From: Microbacterium sp. LWO13-1.2 | GTDB lineage: Bacteria; Actinomycetota; Actinomycetes; Actinomycetales; Microbacteriaceae | Assembly: GCF_038397725.1 (NCBI RefSeq) | Contig: NZ_CP151634.1 | Span: forward strand, 3,162,001-3,226,000 | DNA length: 64,000 bases | Reading direction: 5' to 3' | Part shown: positions 25,322 to 33,817 of the stretch, in pieces | How the letters are laid out: each line of letters opens with the position of its first letter | Numbering within the stretch: the stretch's first letter is position 1 | Notes under the pieces: model-generated | Seen by the model: only the letters and a program-made list of their open reading frames with translations | What the model was told of the DNA's origin: nothing | The model's database searches: none | Position numbers and translations under genes: made by a program

Positions 25322-26377
25322 ATGAAGATCCACAACCCCTTCCGCACCGCCCTGGTGGCGACGCTCGGTGTGGGCCTGGGCATCATGCTCATCGGAAGCG
25401 TCCAGTCGCTCTCGACGGTGCTGCTCTACGTCGGCACTGCGCTCTTCCTCAGCCTCGGACTCGACCCGGTGGTCGCGTTCCTCGAGCGACGCAAGCTCCC
25501 GCGCTGGCTCGCGGTGCTCATCACGATCCTCGCGGTGCTCGGCGTCTTCGCCGGCATCGTCCTGATGGTGCTGCCGCTTCTGATCGACCAGATCAGCCAA
25601 CTCGTGCGTCGAATCACCGTCTTCCTGCAGAGCACCGCCCTCGAAGACGTGAAGGACTGGATCGTCGGCGTGTTCCCCGGGCTCCAACCGTCGTTCATCG
25701 ACGACATGTTCACGAAGGCGACCGATTGGCTGCTCGACAACTGGGGCTCGATCACCGAAAGCGTCATCGTCGTCGGCACCTCCATCGTCACAGGCCTCTT
25801 CGGCGCGTTCATCGTGCTGATCCTGACGATCTATCTCACGGCATCCACACCCTCGCTCAAGCGCGCCGTGTACCAGCTGGCTCCCGCGTCGAAGCGCGAG
25901 CGGTTCATCGACATCGCCGACCAGATCACCGACTCCGTCGGGTACTACGTCATGGGGCAGGTCAGCCAGGGCGTCATCAACGGCATCCTGAGCGCGATCT
26001 TCCTCACGATCATCGATGCGCCCTTCCCCGCTGTCCTCGCTGTCATCGCGTTCTTCTTCTCGCTGATTCCGCTGGTCGGCACATTGACCGGGTCCACGAT
26101 CATCGTGCTGATCTGCCTGATCCCCGGTCTCGGCTCCCCCGCGACCGCCATCGCAGCGGCGATCTACTACCTCATCTACATGCAGATCGAGGCATATTTC
26201 ATCTCCCCGCGCATCATGAGCCGGGCCGTCGCCGTGCCCGGCGCGGTCGTCGTCGTCGCGGCCCTCGCCGGCGGAAGCCTTCTGGGGCTCCTCGGTGCGT
26301 TGATCGCGATCCCGGTGGCGGCCAGCATCCTGATCATCTACCGTCAGGTCATCATCCCGCGGATGAACGAGCTCTGA
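25322..26377 (+). CDS. AI-2E family transporter (predicted permease)
   Basis: An integral membrane protein of 351 residues of the PerM/TqsA family. It has the usual pattern: two N-terminal segments, a third, a long periplasmic or cytoplasmic helical region (about 95-165, including the WIVGVFPGLQPSFIDD stretch) and four or five C-terminal segments with the family's PLVGTLTGSTI and AYFISPRIMSRAVAVPG motifs. The substrate is unknown; family members export diverse small molecules or ions and few carry autoinducer-2. ATG 25322 is preferred over the in-frame start at 25295 because AGGAG lies nine bases upstream. Confidence 0.88.
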   Translation: MKIHNPFRTALVATLGVGLGIMLIGSVQSLSTVLLYVGTALFLSLGLDPVVAFLERRKLPRWLAVLITILAVLGVFAGIVLMVLPLLIDQISQLVRRITVFLQSTALEDVKDWIVGVFPGLQPSFIDDMFTKATDWLLDNWGSITESVIVVGTSIVTGLFGAFIVLILTIYLTASTPSLKRAVYQLAPASKRERFIDIADQITDSVGYYVMGQVSQGVINGILSAIFLTIIDAPFPAVLAVIAFFFSLIPLVGTLTGSTIIVLICLIPGLGSPATAIAAAIYYLIYMQIEAYFISPRIMSRAVAVPGAVVVVAALAGGSLLGLLGALIAIPVAASILIIYRQVIIPRMNEL

Positions 26378-26392
26378 CGCGCAGAAGGGCGA

Positions 26393-27118
26393 TCAGCCGC
26401 CCACCGGTGGCCACTGCGTCGGCAGCGGGAGTGCGGCGGGGTTGACCGCGGCGACGATCTCGGTGAGGACGCGTCGAGTCTGGCTCTCCCCCACCCAGAG
26501 GTGTTTGCCGCCCTCGACGGAGATCAGTGTCGCGTGCGGAATCGAAGCGAATCGTTGGTGAGCCTCGTCGGGGCGCAGGTAGTCGTCGAACTCGGGGATC
26601 AGCACGATGACGGGCGTCGTCGTTCCCGCCCAGGCCGCCACCTCGTCCGCGGTGGCGCGATGCAGCGGCGGCGACAGCAGGATGATCCCCGCGATGTCGT
26701 GCGAACGGCCGTACTTCAGCGCGAGCTCGGTGCCGAACGACCATCCCAGCAGCCACGGGCGCGGAAGTCCACGCTCACGGGCGAACTCCACGGCGGCCGC
26801 CACGTCGAACTGTTCGGCCGCGCCGCCATCGAAGGCTCCGTCACTGGTGCCGCGCGGCGAGGTGGTGCCGCGGGTGTTGAACCGCAGCACGGCAAGATCC
26901 GCCAGCGCGGGCAGCCGCGCGGCCGCCTTGCGGAGGATGTGCGAGTCCATGAAACCGCCCGCGGTCGGCAGAGGATGCAACGTCACCAGCGTCGCGACCG
27001 GTTCATGCGCAACGGGCAGAGCCAGCTCGCCGACCAGGGTGAGGTCGTCGGCGGTCTGCAACTCGATGTCCTCGCGCCGAGCGGGCAGCTCGAGCGGGCC
27101 CCTGATCTCCATGCTCAC
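26393..27118 (-). CDS. Alpha/beta hydrolase
   Basis: A 241-residue cytoplasmic alpha/beta-hydrolase-fold protein. The nucleophile elbow is GWSFG with Ser127, after the typical PWLL strand; an HPLPTAGG oxyanion loop lies at about residues 48-55. Asp and His of the triad are probably in LIPEFDDYLRP and VEGGKHLWVGE. The 'HPLP..GG.MD' pattern recalls the CocE/dienelactone-hydrolase-like YtfL group of short hydrolases. The substrate is unknown. The ATG overlaps the stop of the small zinc-ribbon gene by four bases, so they form an operon with the transglycosylase-like gene. Confidence 0.8.
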   Translation of the reverse strand: MSMEIRGPLELPARREDIELQTADDLTLVGELALPVAHEPVATLVTLHPLPTAGGFMDSHILRKAAARLPALADLAVLRFNTRGTTSPRGTSDGAFDGGAAEQFDVAAAVEFARERGLPRPWLLGWSFGTELALKYGRSHDIAGIILLSPPLHRATADEVAAWAGTTTPVIVLIPEFDDYLRPDEAHQRFASIPHATLISVEGGKHLWVGESQTRRVLTEIVAAVNPAALPLPTQWPPVGG

Positions 27119-27402
27119 GCCATCCTCCAGCAGTGTGTGTGCCAGTGTCTCCTGGCAGCGAGGTCTGCGGCATCACCGAGCACGCCGTCGGCGCGCCAGG
27201 CGACCAGGTGCGCGGTTCCGGCCGCGATCTCACGGCCGCAGCCGGGACAGACGTACTCCTTCTGCGACTGCACGGCGGAGATCGGCTGAACCGTCCATTC
27301 GGTACCGCGGCGCACCTCGGTGCGCTTCCAGCCGGCGAGGAGACGCTCGAAGGAGTCCTCGGTCTCAGGGCGCGCTGAACGCGGTCGGCGGGAGCGGGGC
27401 AT
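27115..27402 (-). CDS. Small CxxC/His-containing protein
   Basis: A basic 95-residue protein. It has CPGCG at about residues 52-56 and HWHTHC near the C-terminus, a likely single zinc site of CxxC...HxxC form. Actinobacterial homologues are often annotated loosely as ATP/GTP-binding, but no P-loop is visible. It begins ten bases after the end of the transglycosylase-like gene and its stop overlaps the hydrolase start, so it is the middle gene of a three-gene transcript. Function unknown. Confidence 0.6.
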   Translation of the reverse strand: MPRSRRPRSARPETEDSFERLLAGWKRTEVRRGTEWTVQPISAVQSQKEYVCPGCGREIAAGTAHLVAWRADGVLGDAADLAARRHWHTHCWRMA

Positions 27403-27411
27403 GACGCCGGC

Positions 27412-28083
27412 TCACCACCAGTGGTTACGCGTCCAGAAGTCGTACGCGCCAGCCCAGCTGCCGTAACGACCCGTCGCGTACCCGTTCGCCCAGCGCAGAT
27501 TGTCCACGGGGTCGAAGCAGTTTCCGGGAACCTTGCTGCACGGCAACGCCTGCACGAGGCCGCTGGCTCCAGAAGAGGTGTTCACCGCATTCGGGTTCCA
27601 CCCGCTCTCCTTGGAGACGATGTAGTCGACGTAACCACGGTCGCCCTCGGGGATGCCCGCCGCTGCCATCCACTCGGCCGGCGCTCCGCCGCCCGTGTAG
27701 AAGAGAGGTCCGCCGCCGCCGGTCGATGCCTGCGTGGCAGTCGGGGTCGGAGTCGGCTTGGGTGTGACGTAGACCGAGAAGGATCCTCGTTGAATCGGCG
27801 CGATCGTTGCGCCTTCAACGGTCACGGTGAGGTTCTGCGTGTCCTCGAGAGCGAGCGAGTACGCGGTCTCGTTCTCGTCAGGAGTCACGGGATCGGCCAG
27901 CGCGACACCGGTGGGCGCGACCATTGCAGCGGCGAAACCGACCACCGCCAAAGCGGCGAAGAACCCGACGACGCCTCGGCGTCGGGACCAGCGGCGCACG
28001 CCGTTTCGTGACGGCATCGAGGTCGCCGAAACACGCGCGGACGCGGCGCGGTCGGAGAGGATCATGTCGTTACGGGAGTTCAC
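27412..28083 (-). CDS. Secreted lytic transglycosylase-like protein
   Basis: Exported protein of 223 residues from GTG 28083. It has a basic N-terminal stretch (RRWSRRR), a hydrophobic segment (VVGFFAALAVVGFAAAMVA) and an Ala-rich cleavage region. Then come a beta-rich stalk, a Pro/Thr linker (TPKPTPTPTATQ) and a C-terminal lysozyme-like SLT domain with IVSKESGWNPNAVN (catalytic Glu), SGASGLVQALP and WANGYATGRYGSWAGAYDFW. The domain resembles those of actinobacterial Rpf and Psa-type muralytic proteins. A TAGACT hexamer (28094-28099, minus strand) lies ten bases upstream of GTG 28083. Confidence 0.83.
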   Translation of the reverse strand: MNSRNDMILSDRAASARVSATSMPSRNGVRRWSRRRGVVGFFAALAVVGFAAAMVAPTGVALADPVTPDENETAYSLALEDTQNLTVTVEGATIAPIQRGSFSVYVTPKPTPTPTATQASTGGGGPLFYTGGGAPAEWMAAAGIPEGDRGYVDYIVSKESGWNPNAVNTSSGASGLVQALPCSKVPGNCFDPVDNLRWANGYATGRYGSWAGAYDFWTRNHWW

Positions 28084-28131
28084 GATGGGTGCCAGTCTAC
28101 GCAAATGAGCCTGAGACGGCCATGCGAATGC

Positions 28132-28719
28132 TCAGCGGACGGCCAGAATGACGTCGATCGAGGAGTCCAGAAGCGCGTCCACCTGCTCCTCGCGGTAGCC
28201 GCCGCGCTGCATCCGGAATGCGGCAGAACGCAGTTGCTCGGCCGAGAGCGCCTCGCCGTCGCGCAGGTACCGCACGATGCGAGTGGTGACATGGTCAACT
28301 TCGTCGATGCGGTAGCCGAACGTGAGTTTTCCGGTGCGGGCGAAACGGTGCCGCTCGGGCCTGGCCAGGTGATCGAGGATGATCTGCGCATCCTCCCTGG
28401 CCTGTTCCACCCACGCACCGGCGCCTTGACTGCGCACGGCGCGCTGACGGGCGCGTGCGGCGAAAGCATCCTCCACACGAGCAAGAGCGGCATCCACCTC
28501 GGCAACGACATATCCGCCCTTCACGAGCGGGAACGAGGCGATGCGCACCTCGGCTGCACCGAGATCGTCGCTGTTGTCCTCGAAGGCCGCGCGAGCGGCG
28601 GCGAGGAACGCATCCACGGCTGCGCGGTGATACCCGAGCGTGCGTCCGCTGGTCAGCGTGAACGCCGGTGGAGACTGTTCTTCCGCGTCTTCCAGATCCA
28701 GTACGGAGTCGGAGTTCAT
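28132..28719 (-). CDS. DivIVA-like protein with four GY-x-VD repeats
   Basis: A 195-residue protein annotated from its repeated DivIVA-type motif. Four copies of a Gly-Tyr-x4-Val-Asp-x2-(Leu) pattern occur with the tyrosine at residues 30, 70, 136 and 175, each followed by a predicted short helix. Canonical DivIVA has one such N-terminal motif plus long coiled coils; the coiled coil here is short, so a septal or polar role is not certain. ATG 28719 is chosen because it overlaps the cdsA stop as ATGA; it is the last gene of frr-cdsA-divIVA-like. Confidence 0.7.
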   Translation of the reverse strand: MNSDSVLDLEDAEEQSPPAFTLTSGRTLGYHRAAVDAFLAAARAAFEDNSDDLGAAEVRIASFPLVKGGYVVAEVDAALARVEDAFAARARQRAVRSQGAGAWVEQAREDAQIILDHLARPERHRFARTGKLTFGYRIDEVDHVTTRIVRYLRDGEALSAEQLRSAAFRMQRGGYREEQVDALLDSSIDVILAVR

Positions 28720-29759
28720 GACAGCACCACCCAGGGAGAGAGAAGGAAGTAGAGGCAGACCGCGGGGATCGTCGACGGCAGGATGCTGTCGAGTCTGTCC
28801 AGGAGACCGCCATGCCCAGGAAGCCAAGAGCTCATGTCCTTGATCCCGAGGTCGCGTTTCAGCATGGACTCGCCGAGGTCGCCGAGCGTCGCAGACAGCA
28901 GGATCGCGACCCCGAAGACGACTCCGGCCCACCACGGCAGGTCGAGGAGGAACAGCGCGAGCAGGACACCGGCAGTGATCGATGCGAGCGCTGCGCCCGC
29001 GAATCCTTCCCAGGTCTTCTTCGGGCTGATCCGCGGCGCCATCGGATGCCGCCCGAAGGCGACTCCAGCCGCATACGCGCCGGTGTCAGCCGCGACCGCG
29101 ATCGCGATGAAGCTGAGCACCCACCACTGACCGCCTTCCTGCACGAGCAGGATGAGGGCCATACCGGCGAGGAATGGGACGTAGATCTGCACGAAACCGC
29201 CGATGACGGCGTCCGCGAGCACATCGCCGTACGTGCGACCGTCCTTCGCGACCATCTGCGCGATCAAGCGCCAGACGATGACGAATGCGACCGCGACGAA
29301 CAACATCACCCAGCACAGCCAGGGAGCGGCGAAGTATGCCGAGAGAACGAGGAGCGCGGCCGCGATGAGCTGCGGGACCACATCGATCCGTCGACCGGAC
29401 GAACGCAGAGCCCTGGAGAGTTCGTAGACCCCGAGCAGAGCAGCAGCGAGGGCGAACGGTACGAACAGCACCTTGATGAACAGCAGCGACCCGAGCAGCA
29501 CGACGCCGAAGGCGAGGCCGATCAGGATCGCGAGAATCAGATCGCGACCGGTGCGCTGCTTGATGCGCTCGTTCGCCTGGTCGAGATGATCACGCGCCTG
29601 CGAGACGTGCGTGCCGAACTCATCACGCGCCGCGCGCCACTGCTCGCGAATCGCATAGTGATCTGTCGGGTCGATAGGCGCGGCCGGGGTGCGGGCATCC
29701 GCGGGCAGCGGACGCCTCACAGTCCCGCTGTCCGCTGCTTCGCCCGAGTCGTCAGACAT
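28716..29759 (-). CDS. cdsA: Phosphatidate cytidylyltransferase
   Basis: A 347-residue inner-membrane enzyme that makes CDP-diacylglycerol from phosphatidate and CTP. It has a cytoplasmic N-terminal extension of about 75 residues, then seven or eight hydrophobic segments. The signature near the C-terminus contains MLKRDLGIKDMSSWLPGHGG and the following DRLD, with the metal-binding aspartates. It starts five bases after the frr stop on the same strand, as is common in bacteria (frr-cdsA), and overlaps the DivIVA-like gene. Confidence 0.94.
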   Translation of the reverse strand: MSDDSGEAADSGTVRRPLPADARTPAAPIDPTDHYAIREQWRAARDEFGTHVSQARDHLDQANERIKQRTGRDLILAILIGLAFGVVLLGSLLFIKVLFVPFALAAALLGVYELSRALRSSGRRIDVVPQLIAAALLVLSAYFAAPWLCWVMLFVAVAFVIVWRLIAQMVAKDGRTYGDVLADAVIGGFVQIYVPFLAGMALILLVQEGGQWWVLSFIAIAVAADTGAYAAGVAFGRHPMAPRISPKKTWEGFAGAALASITAGVLLALFLLDLPWWAGVVFGVAILLSATLGDLGESMLKRDLGIKDMSSWLPGHGGLLDRLDSILPSTIPAVCLYFLLSPWVVLS

Positions 29760-29764
29760 TCCGA

Positions 29765-30319
29765 CTACACCTCGAGGAGTTCGGCCTCTTTGCGCTTGAG
29801 AGCCTCGTCGATGAGGTCGACGTGCTGGCGCGTGAGAGCATCCAGTTCCTTCTCGCCTCGAGCGATCTCGTCTTCACCGAGTTCGCTCTTCAGCGCGTCC
29901 AACTCGTCCTTGGACTTGCGCCGGATTCCGCGGACGTGCACCTTCGCATCTTCTGCCTTGGTCTTGACGAGCTTGACGTATTCCTTGCGTCGCTCAGCCG
30001 TGAGTTCCGGCATCGAGACGCGGATGAGGTTGCCGTCGTTGGTCGGATTGGCGCCGAGGTTCGGCATGTCCCGCACGGCCTGCTCGATCGCCTTCAGCGC
30101 CGACTTGTCGTACGGCGTGATGATGAGCGTTCGCGCTTCCTGATTCGCCAGCGCGGCGAGCTGAGCCAGCGGCGTCGGGGTTCCGTAGTAGTCGACGAGC
30201 ACCTTCTGGAAGAGCTGCGGGTTGGCGCGGCCCGTGCGAACCGTGGAGAAGTCCTCCTTGGCAGCCTCGACTGCCCGTGTCATGCGAGAGGTGGTTTCAG
30301 CGAGGACGTCCGCGATCAC
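29765..30319 (-). CDS. frr: Ribosome recycling factor
   Basis: A 184-residue protein that splits post-termination ribosomes with EF-G. It has the complete family layout: the three-helix bundle domain ([20 protein letters not shown] and the C-terminal helices) and the inserted beta domain with [12 protein letters not shown]. The start is GTG at 30319 with an AGGAG box seven bases upstream. It lies between pyrH and cdsA, the usual order. Confidence 0.97.
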   Translation of the reverse strand: MIADVLAETTSRMTRAVEAAKEDFSTVRTGRANPQLFQKVLVDYYGTPTPLAQLAALANQEARTLIITPYDKSALKAIEQAVRDMPNLGANPTNDGNLIRVSMPELTAERRKEYVKLVKTKAEDAKVHVRGIRRKSKDELDALKSELGEDEIARGEKELDALTRQHVDLIDEALKRKEAELLEV

Positions 30320-30387
30320 GGTGACTCCTATCGTCGGGGTGTTCTGGAAATTCTATCGGGCGAAGTCATCTCCGCCCGCTCAGACGC

Positions 30388-31104
30388 TCAGGACGTGACC
30401 AGCGTGCCGATCGGTTCACCGAGCAGCGCACGGGTCACGTTGCCCGCCGGCTCCATGCCGAAGACGCGCATGTCCATGTTGTTGTCCATGCACAGGCTGA
30501 ACGCGGTCGAGTCGACGACCGAGAGCCCCTGCTGGAGCGCTTCCCGGTAGGTCACGCGCTCGATGCGCTCGGCATCCGCGTGCTTGTTCGGATCTGCCGT
30601 GTAGATCGCGTCGACGCCGTTCTTGGCCACGAGCACCTGCTCTGCGCCGATCTCGAGAGCGCGCTGAGCTGCGACGGTGTCGGTGGAGAAGTACGGCAGA
30701 CCGGCGCCGGCGCCGAAGATCACGACGCGACCCTTCTCCATGTGCCGCTCCGCGCGCAGCGGGATGTACGGTTCGGCGACCTGAGTCATCGAGATGGCGG
30801 ATTGCACCCGCGTCGGGGCCCCCGCCTGCTCCAGGAAGTCCTGCAACGCAAGGGCGTTCATCACCGTGCCGAGCATGCCCATGTAGTCCGCGCGCCCGCG
30901 ATCCATTCCGCGCTGGCTGAGCTCCGCACCGCGGAAGAAGTTGCCTCCGCCGACGACGACCGCGATCTCGACCCGGTCGACAGCCGCAGCGATGTCGCGC
31001 GCGATCTGACTCACCACGTCGGGATTGACGCCCAGCTGACCTGCGCCGAAGGCCTCCCCGGAGAGCTTGAGAAGGACGCGGCGGCGTCCGGTGCGTTCGG
31101 TCAT
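30388..31104 (-). CDS. pyrH: UMP kinase
   Basis: A 238-residue amino-acid-kinase-family enzyme that phosphorylates UMP to UDP. It begins with the [12 protein letters not shown] phosphate-binding motif, contains [10 protein letters not shown] and the UMP-binding [15 protein letters not shown] helix, and ends with the nucleotide-binding [12 protein letters not shown] and [13 protein letters not shown] segments. A GAGAGG box precedes the ATG. It is separated from tsf by a strong terminator, so pyrH-frr-cdsA probably has its own promoter. Confidence 0.97.
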   Translation of the reverse strand: MTERTGRRRVLLKLSGEAFGAGQLGVNPDVVSQIARDIAAAVDRVEIAVVVGGGNFFRGAELSQRGMDRGRADYMGMLGTVMNALALQDFLEQAGAPTRVQSAISMTQVAEPYIPLRAERHMEKGRVVIFGAGAGLPYFSTDTVAAQRALEIGAEQVLVAKNGVDAIYTADPNKHADAERIERVTYREALQQGLSVVDSTAFSLCMDNNMDMRVFGMEPAGNVTRALLGEPIGTLVTS

Positions 31105-31151
31105 GGATGTTGTCCTCTCGTCACATTCAAGATAGTGCCCTCAGGGCATGA

Positions 31152-31188
31152 AGAAGGGGTTCGGATCATGCTGATCCGAACCCCTTCT
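31152..31188 (-). terminator. Rho-independent terminator of rpsB-tsf
   Basis: A perfect 17-bp inverted repeat, 31152-31168 and 31172-31188, with a 3-base loop, lying six bases after the tsf stop. On the minus strand it is followed by TCTTCATG. It separates rpsB-tsf from pyrH-frr. Confidence 0.9.
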
Positions 31189-31194
31189 CGTGTG

Positions 31195-32022
31195 CTACGC
31201 GCCGACCTTGAAGCGCGCGAAGTCCGTCACGGTGATACCGGCGTCCTTCGCCACCTGGGCGACAGAGAGCTTGTTGTCCTTCGCGTAGTCCTGCTCGAGC
31301 AGGGCGACCTGCTTGATGAACGCGGAGACCCGGCCCTCGACGATCTTGGGCAGAGCCGCTTCCGGCTTGCCCTCGTTGCGCGAGATCTCGGTGACGATCT
31401 CACGCTCCTTCTCGACGTCGGCGACCGGGACGTCCTCGCGAGCGAGGTACGACGGGTTGGCGAACGAGATGTGCTGGGCGATGCTGCGCGCGGTCTCGGC
31501 GTCGTCACCCGAGTAGGCGACGACGACACCGATCTGCGGCGGCAGGTCCTTGCTGGTGCGGTGCAGGTAGACCTCGACGTTGTCGCCGACGATCGTGCGC
31601 ACCCGGCGCAGTTCGACCTTCTCGCCGAGGATCGCTGCCTCTTCCGAGATCAGCTGCTCGACGGTCTGAGCGCCGGCGGGGGCGGCGAGTGCAGCCTCGA
31701 CCGAGTCCGCCTTGACGGCGGCCACAGCGTCAGCGACCTTGTCGGCCAGCGTGATGAAGCGATCGTTCTTCGCGACGAAGTCGGTCTCGCAGGCGAGCTC
31801 GACGAGCGTCACGACGCCGTCCTGCTCACGTGCGACGACCAGGCCTTCGCTGGTGGAACGGTCAGCGCGCTTGGCGTTGCCCTTCGCACCCTTCAGGCGC
31901 AGGATCTCGGTGGCCTTCGCGACGTCTCCGTCAGCCTCCTCGAGCGCCTTCTTGGTGTCGACCATTCCCGTGCCGAGCTGCTCACGCAGCGCCTTGAGGT
32001 CAGCGATGTTGAAGTTGGCCAT
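31195..32022 (-). CDS. tsf: Elongation factor Ts
   Basis: The 275-residue nucleotide exchange factor for EF-Tu. The N-terminal UBA-like domain has LREQLGTGMVDTKKALEEADGD, followed by the core with ACETDFVAKND and the dimerisation segment. ATG 32022 starts MANFNIADLK and has GGAGCC upstream; an upstream extension to 32202 is only the low-complexity shadow of rpsB. It follows rpsB by 49 bases and ends at a strong terminator. Confidence 0.97.
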   Translation of the reverse strand: MANFNIADLKALREQLGTGMVDTKKALEEADGDVAKATEILRLKGAKGNAKRADRSTSEGLVVAREQDGVVTLVELACETDFVAKNDRFITLADKVADAVAAVKADSVEAALAAPAGAQTVEQLISEEAAILGEKVELRRVRTIVGDNVEVYLHRTSKDLPPQIGVVVAYSGDDAETARSIAQHISFANPSYLAREDVPVADVEKEREIVTEISRNEGKPEAALPKIVEGRVSAFIKQVALLEQDYAKDNKLSVAQVAKDAGITVTDFARFKVGA

Positions 32023-32071
32023 GTGTGGTGGCTCCTTGCTTCGTGATGTGTGTGCGAGTTTTTGGCGGGGA

Positions 32072-32983
32072 TTACTTGGCGTCGGCGTCTGCGGCCGGAG
32101 CCTCGACGTCAGCCTCGACCTCGGCAGCGGGAGCCTCGACCTCGACGACCTCGGCCGCCTCAGCTTCGACGACCTCGGCTGCAGGAGCCTCGGCTTCGAC
32201 AACCGGAGTCTCGGCAGCGGCGTCCTCAGCCGGAGTCTCGAGAAGCTCGCGCTCCCAGTCGGCCAGCGGTTCAGCGTCGCCGGTCTCCGGGTTGTGCTTC
32301 TGCTGCAGGCCCTCGGCCGCAGCGTCGGCGATGATGCGGGTCAGCAGCGAGACGGAGCGGATCGCGTCGTCGTTGCCGGGGATCGGGTACTGGAAGTCAT
32401 CCGGGTCGGCGTTGGTGTCGAGGATGCCGATCACCGGGATGCCGAGCTTCTTGGCCTCGTCGATGGCGAGGTGCTCGCGCTTGGCGTCGACGACCCACAG
32501 AGCCGAAGGCGTCTTGGTCAGGTTGCGGATACCACCGAGCGACTTGTGCAGCTTGTCGAGCTCACGCTTCTTGAGCAGGAGCTCCTTCTTGGTGAAGCCG
32601 CTGTTGGCCGGGGTCTCGTAGTCGAGCTCCTCAAGCTCCTTCATGCGTGCAAGACGCTTGGAGATCGTCTGGAAGTTGGTGAGGAGGCCACCGAGCCAGC
32701 GCTGGTTCACGAAGGGCTGGCCGACGCGGGTCGCCTGCTCGGCGAGGATCTCCTGAGCCTGCTTCTTCGTGCCGACGAAGAGGATGGTGCCGCCGTGTGC
32801 GACGGTCTCCTTGACGAAGTCGTAGGCGCTGTCGATGTAGCCCAGCGACTGCTGAAGGTCGATGATGTGGATGCCGCTGCGCTCAGTGAGGATGAAGCGC
32901 TTCACCTTCGGGTTCCACCGACGGGTCTGGTGTCCGAAGTGCACGCCGCTGTCGAGCAGCTGGCGGATGGTGACCACAGCCAT
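32072..32983 (-). CDS. rpsB: 30S ribosomal protein S2
   Basis: Ribosomal protein of 303 residues. The first 245 residues are a standard S2, with the [20 protein letters not shown] start, [10 protein letters not shown] and the [12 protein letters not shown] segment. The last 50 or so residues are an acidic Ala/Glu/Val/Pro-rich tail built of irregular repeats, a common feature of actinobacterial S2 that is absent in E. coli. AGGAGA precedes the ATG. First gene of rpsB-tsf. Confidence 0.97.
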   Translation of the reverse strand: MAVVTIRQLLDSGVHFGHQTRRWNPKVKRFILTERSGIHIIDLQQSLGYIDSAYDFVKETVAHGGTILFVGTKKQAQEILAEQATRVGQPFVNQRWLGGLLTNFQTISKRLARMKELEELDYETPANSGFTKKELLLKKRELDKLHKSLGGIRNLTKTPSALWVVDAKREHLAIDEAKKLGIPVIGILDTNADPDDFQYPIPGNDDAIRSVSLLTRIIADAAAEGLQQKHNPETGDAEPLADWERELLETPAEDAAAETPVVEAEAPAAEVVEAEAAEVVEVEAPAAEVEADVEAPAADADAK

Positions 32984-33279
32984 GGTCGTCTCCTGGTTCT
33001 GGCGCGTTCAGCGCCGTTGAGGTTGTCTGCCGATCTGTTGATCGGACTTCCTGGTACCCGGCGCACACCCGCCCGCTCATGGAGTGGGACCTGTGGGTGT
33101 GGATGCCACGACTGAAGTCGCTCTGGGCACGCGTAGTCACCCCGATATCGAGGTGCTCGTCCAGTGTACAGGATGCGGCGCGCCGAGATCCTCTGCACAG
33201 CCGTTGCAGGAACGGACCTCTCCCCCATTCGCGCACCTCACGGCATCGCTGGTGATCATCACTCCGCAGACTGGTCTGC
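32984..33279. promoter_or_regulatory. rpsB leader and divergent promoter region
   Basis: The 296-base gap holds the rpsB upstream region (minus strand) and the M23 peptidase promoter (plus strand). Close to rpsB there is a short hairpin, GGCGC-GTTCA-GCGCC, at about 33001-33015. A TACACT hexamer at 33163-33168 (minus strand) is a possible rpsB -10, which would give a leader of about 170 bases. On the plus strand CAGACT at 33267-33272 lies seven bases before the peptidase ATG. No open reading frame of note is present. Confidence 0.4.
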
Positions 33280-33804
33280 ATGTACGATCCTCACCACCGA
33301 CGGATGGCGATAGGCATCGTCTTGACGCTCCTGCTGCTGGCCGCTCCCGCAGCCGGCGCCGAGGCGAGGCCCGACTCTGATGACCTCCCGACGTGGAGCT
33401 GGCCGTTGGAAGCGCCGCGTGAGGTCGTCGTGCCCTATCGGGCTCCGGCTCACGAGTACGGCGCCGGCCATCGCGGCGTCGATATCGCGGCGTCGCGAGG
33501 CGGGGAGGTCCGCTCACCGGCCGACGGGGTCGTCGCCTTTCGCGGCACGGTGGTCGACCGCCCGCTTCTCACCATCGACCACGGCGGAGGTCTTGTCTCG
33601 ACATTCGAACCGCTGCTGTCGACGCTCTCTCCCGGCGATGCCGTCGCCGCGGGCGACGTGATCGGCGTGGCCGACATCGGCGGCCACGCGCGGCCGGGGA
33701 GCCTGCATCTCGGCGTCCGGCTCGACGGCGAGTACATCAACCCGATGCTGCTGTTCGGCGCGGTGCCGCGTGCCGTGCTGCTGCCGTGCTGCGCGCCGCT
33801 GTGA
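33280..33804 (+). CDS. Secreted M23-family (LytM-like) peptidase
   Basis: A 174-residue exported protein. A basic start (HHRR) and hydrophobic segment ending AAPAAGAEA form a signal peptide of about 28 residues. The M23 domain has GHRGVDIAAS (first metal-binding His and Asp) and a GSLHLGVR motif (HxH-like second part with one visible His), so the zinc site is only partly canonical. The protein is short, with no separate cell-wall binding domain. ATG 33280 is seven bases after CAGACT. It is often found next to xerC and rpsB in this family of bacteria. Confidence 0.83.
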   Translation: MYDPHHRRMAIGIVLTLLLLAAPAAGAEARPDSDDLPTWSWPLEAPREVVVPYRAPAHEYGAGHRGVDIAASRGGEVRSPADGVVAFRGTVVDRPLLTIDHGGGLVSTFEPLLSTLSPGDAVAAGDVIGVADIGGHARPGSLHLGVRLDGEYINPMLLFGAVPRAVLLPCCAPL

Positions 33805-33817
33805 GACGGATCTCGCC

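Noticed and set aside
28812..30143. A 443-residue plus-strand open frame opposite cdsA and frr
   Set aside because: Charged, repetitive composition and no start signal; the minus-strand genes are conserved in full.
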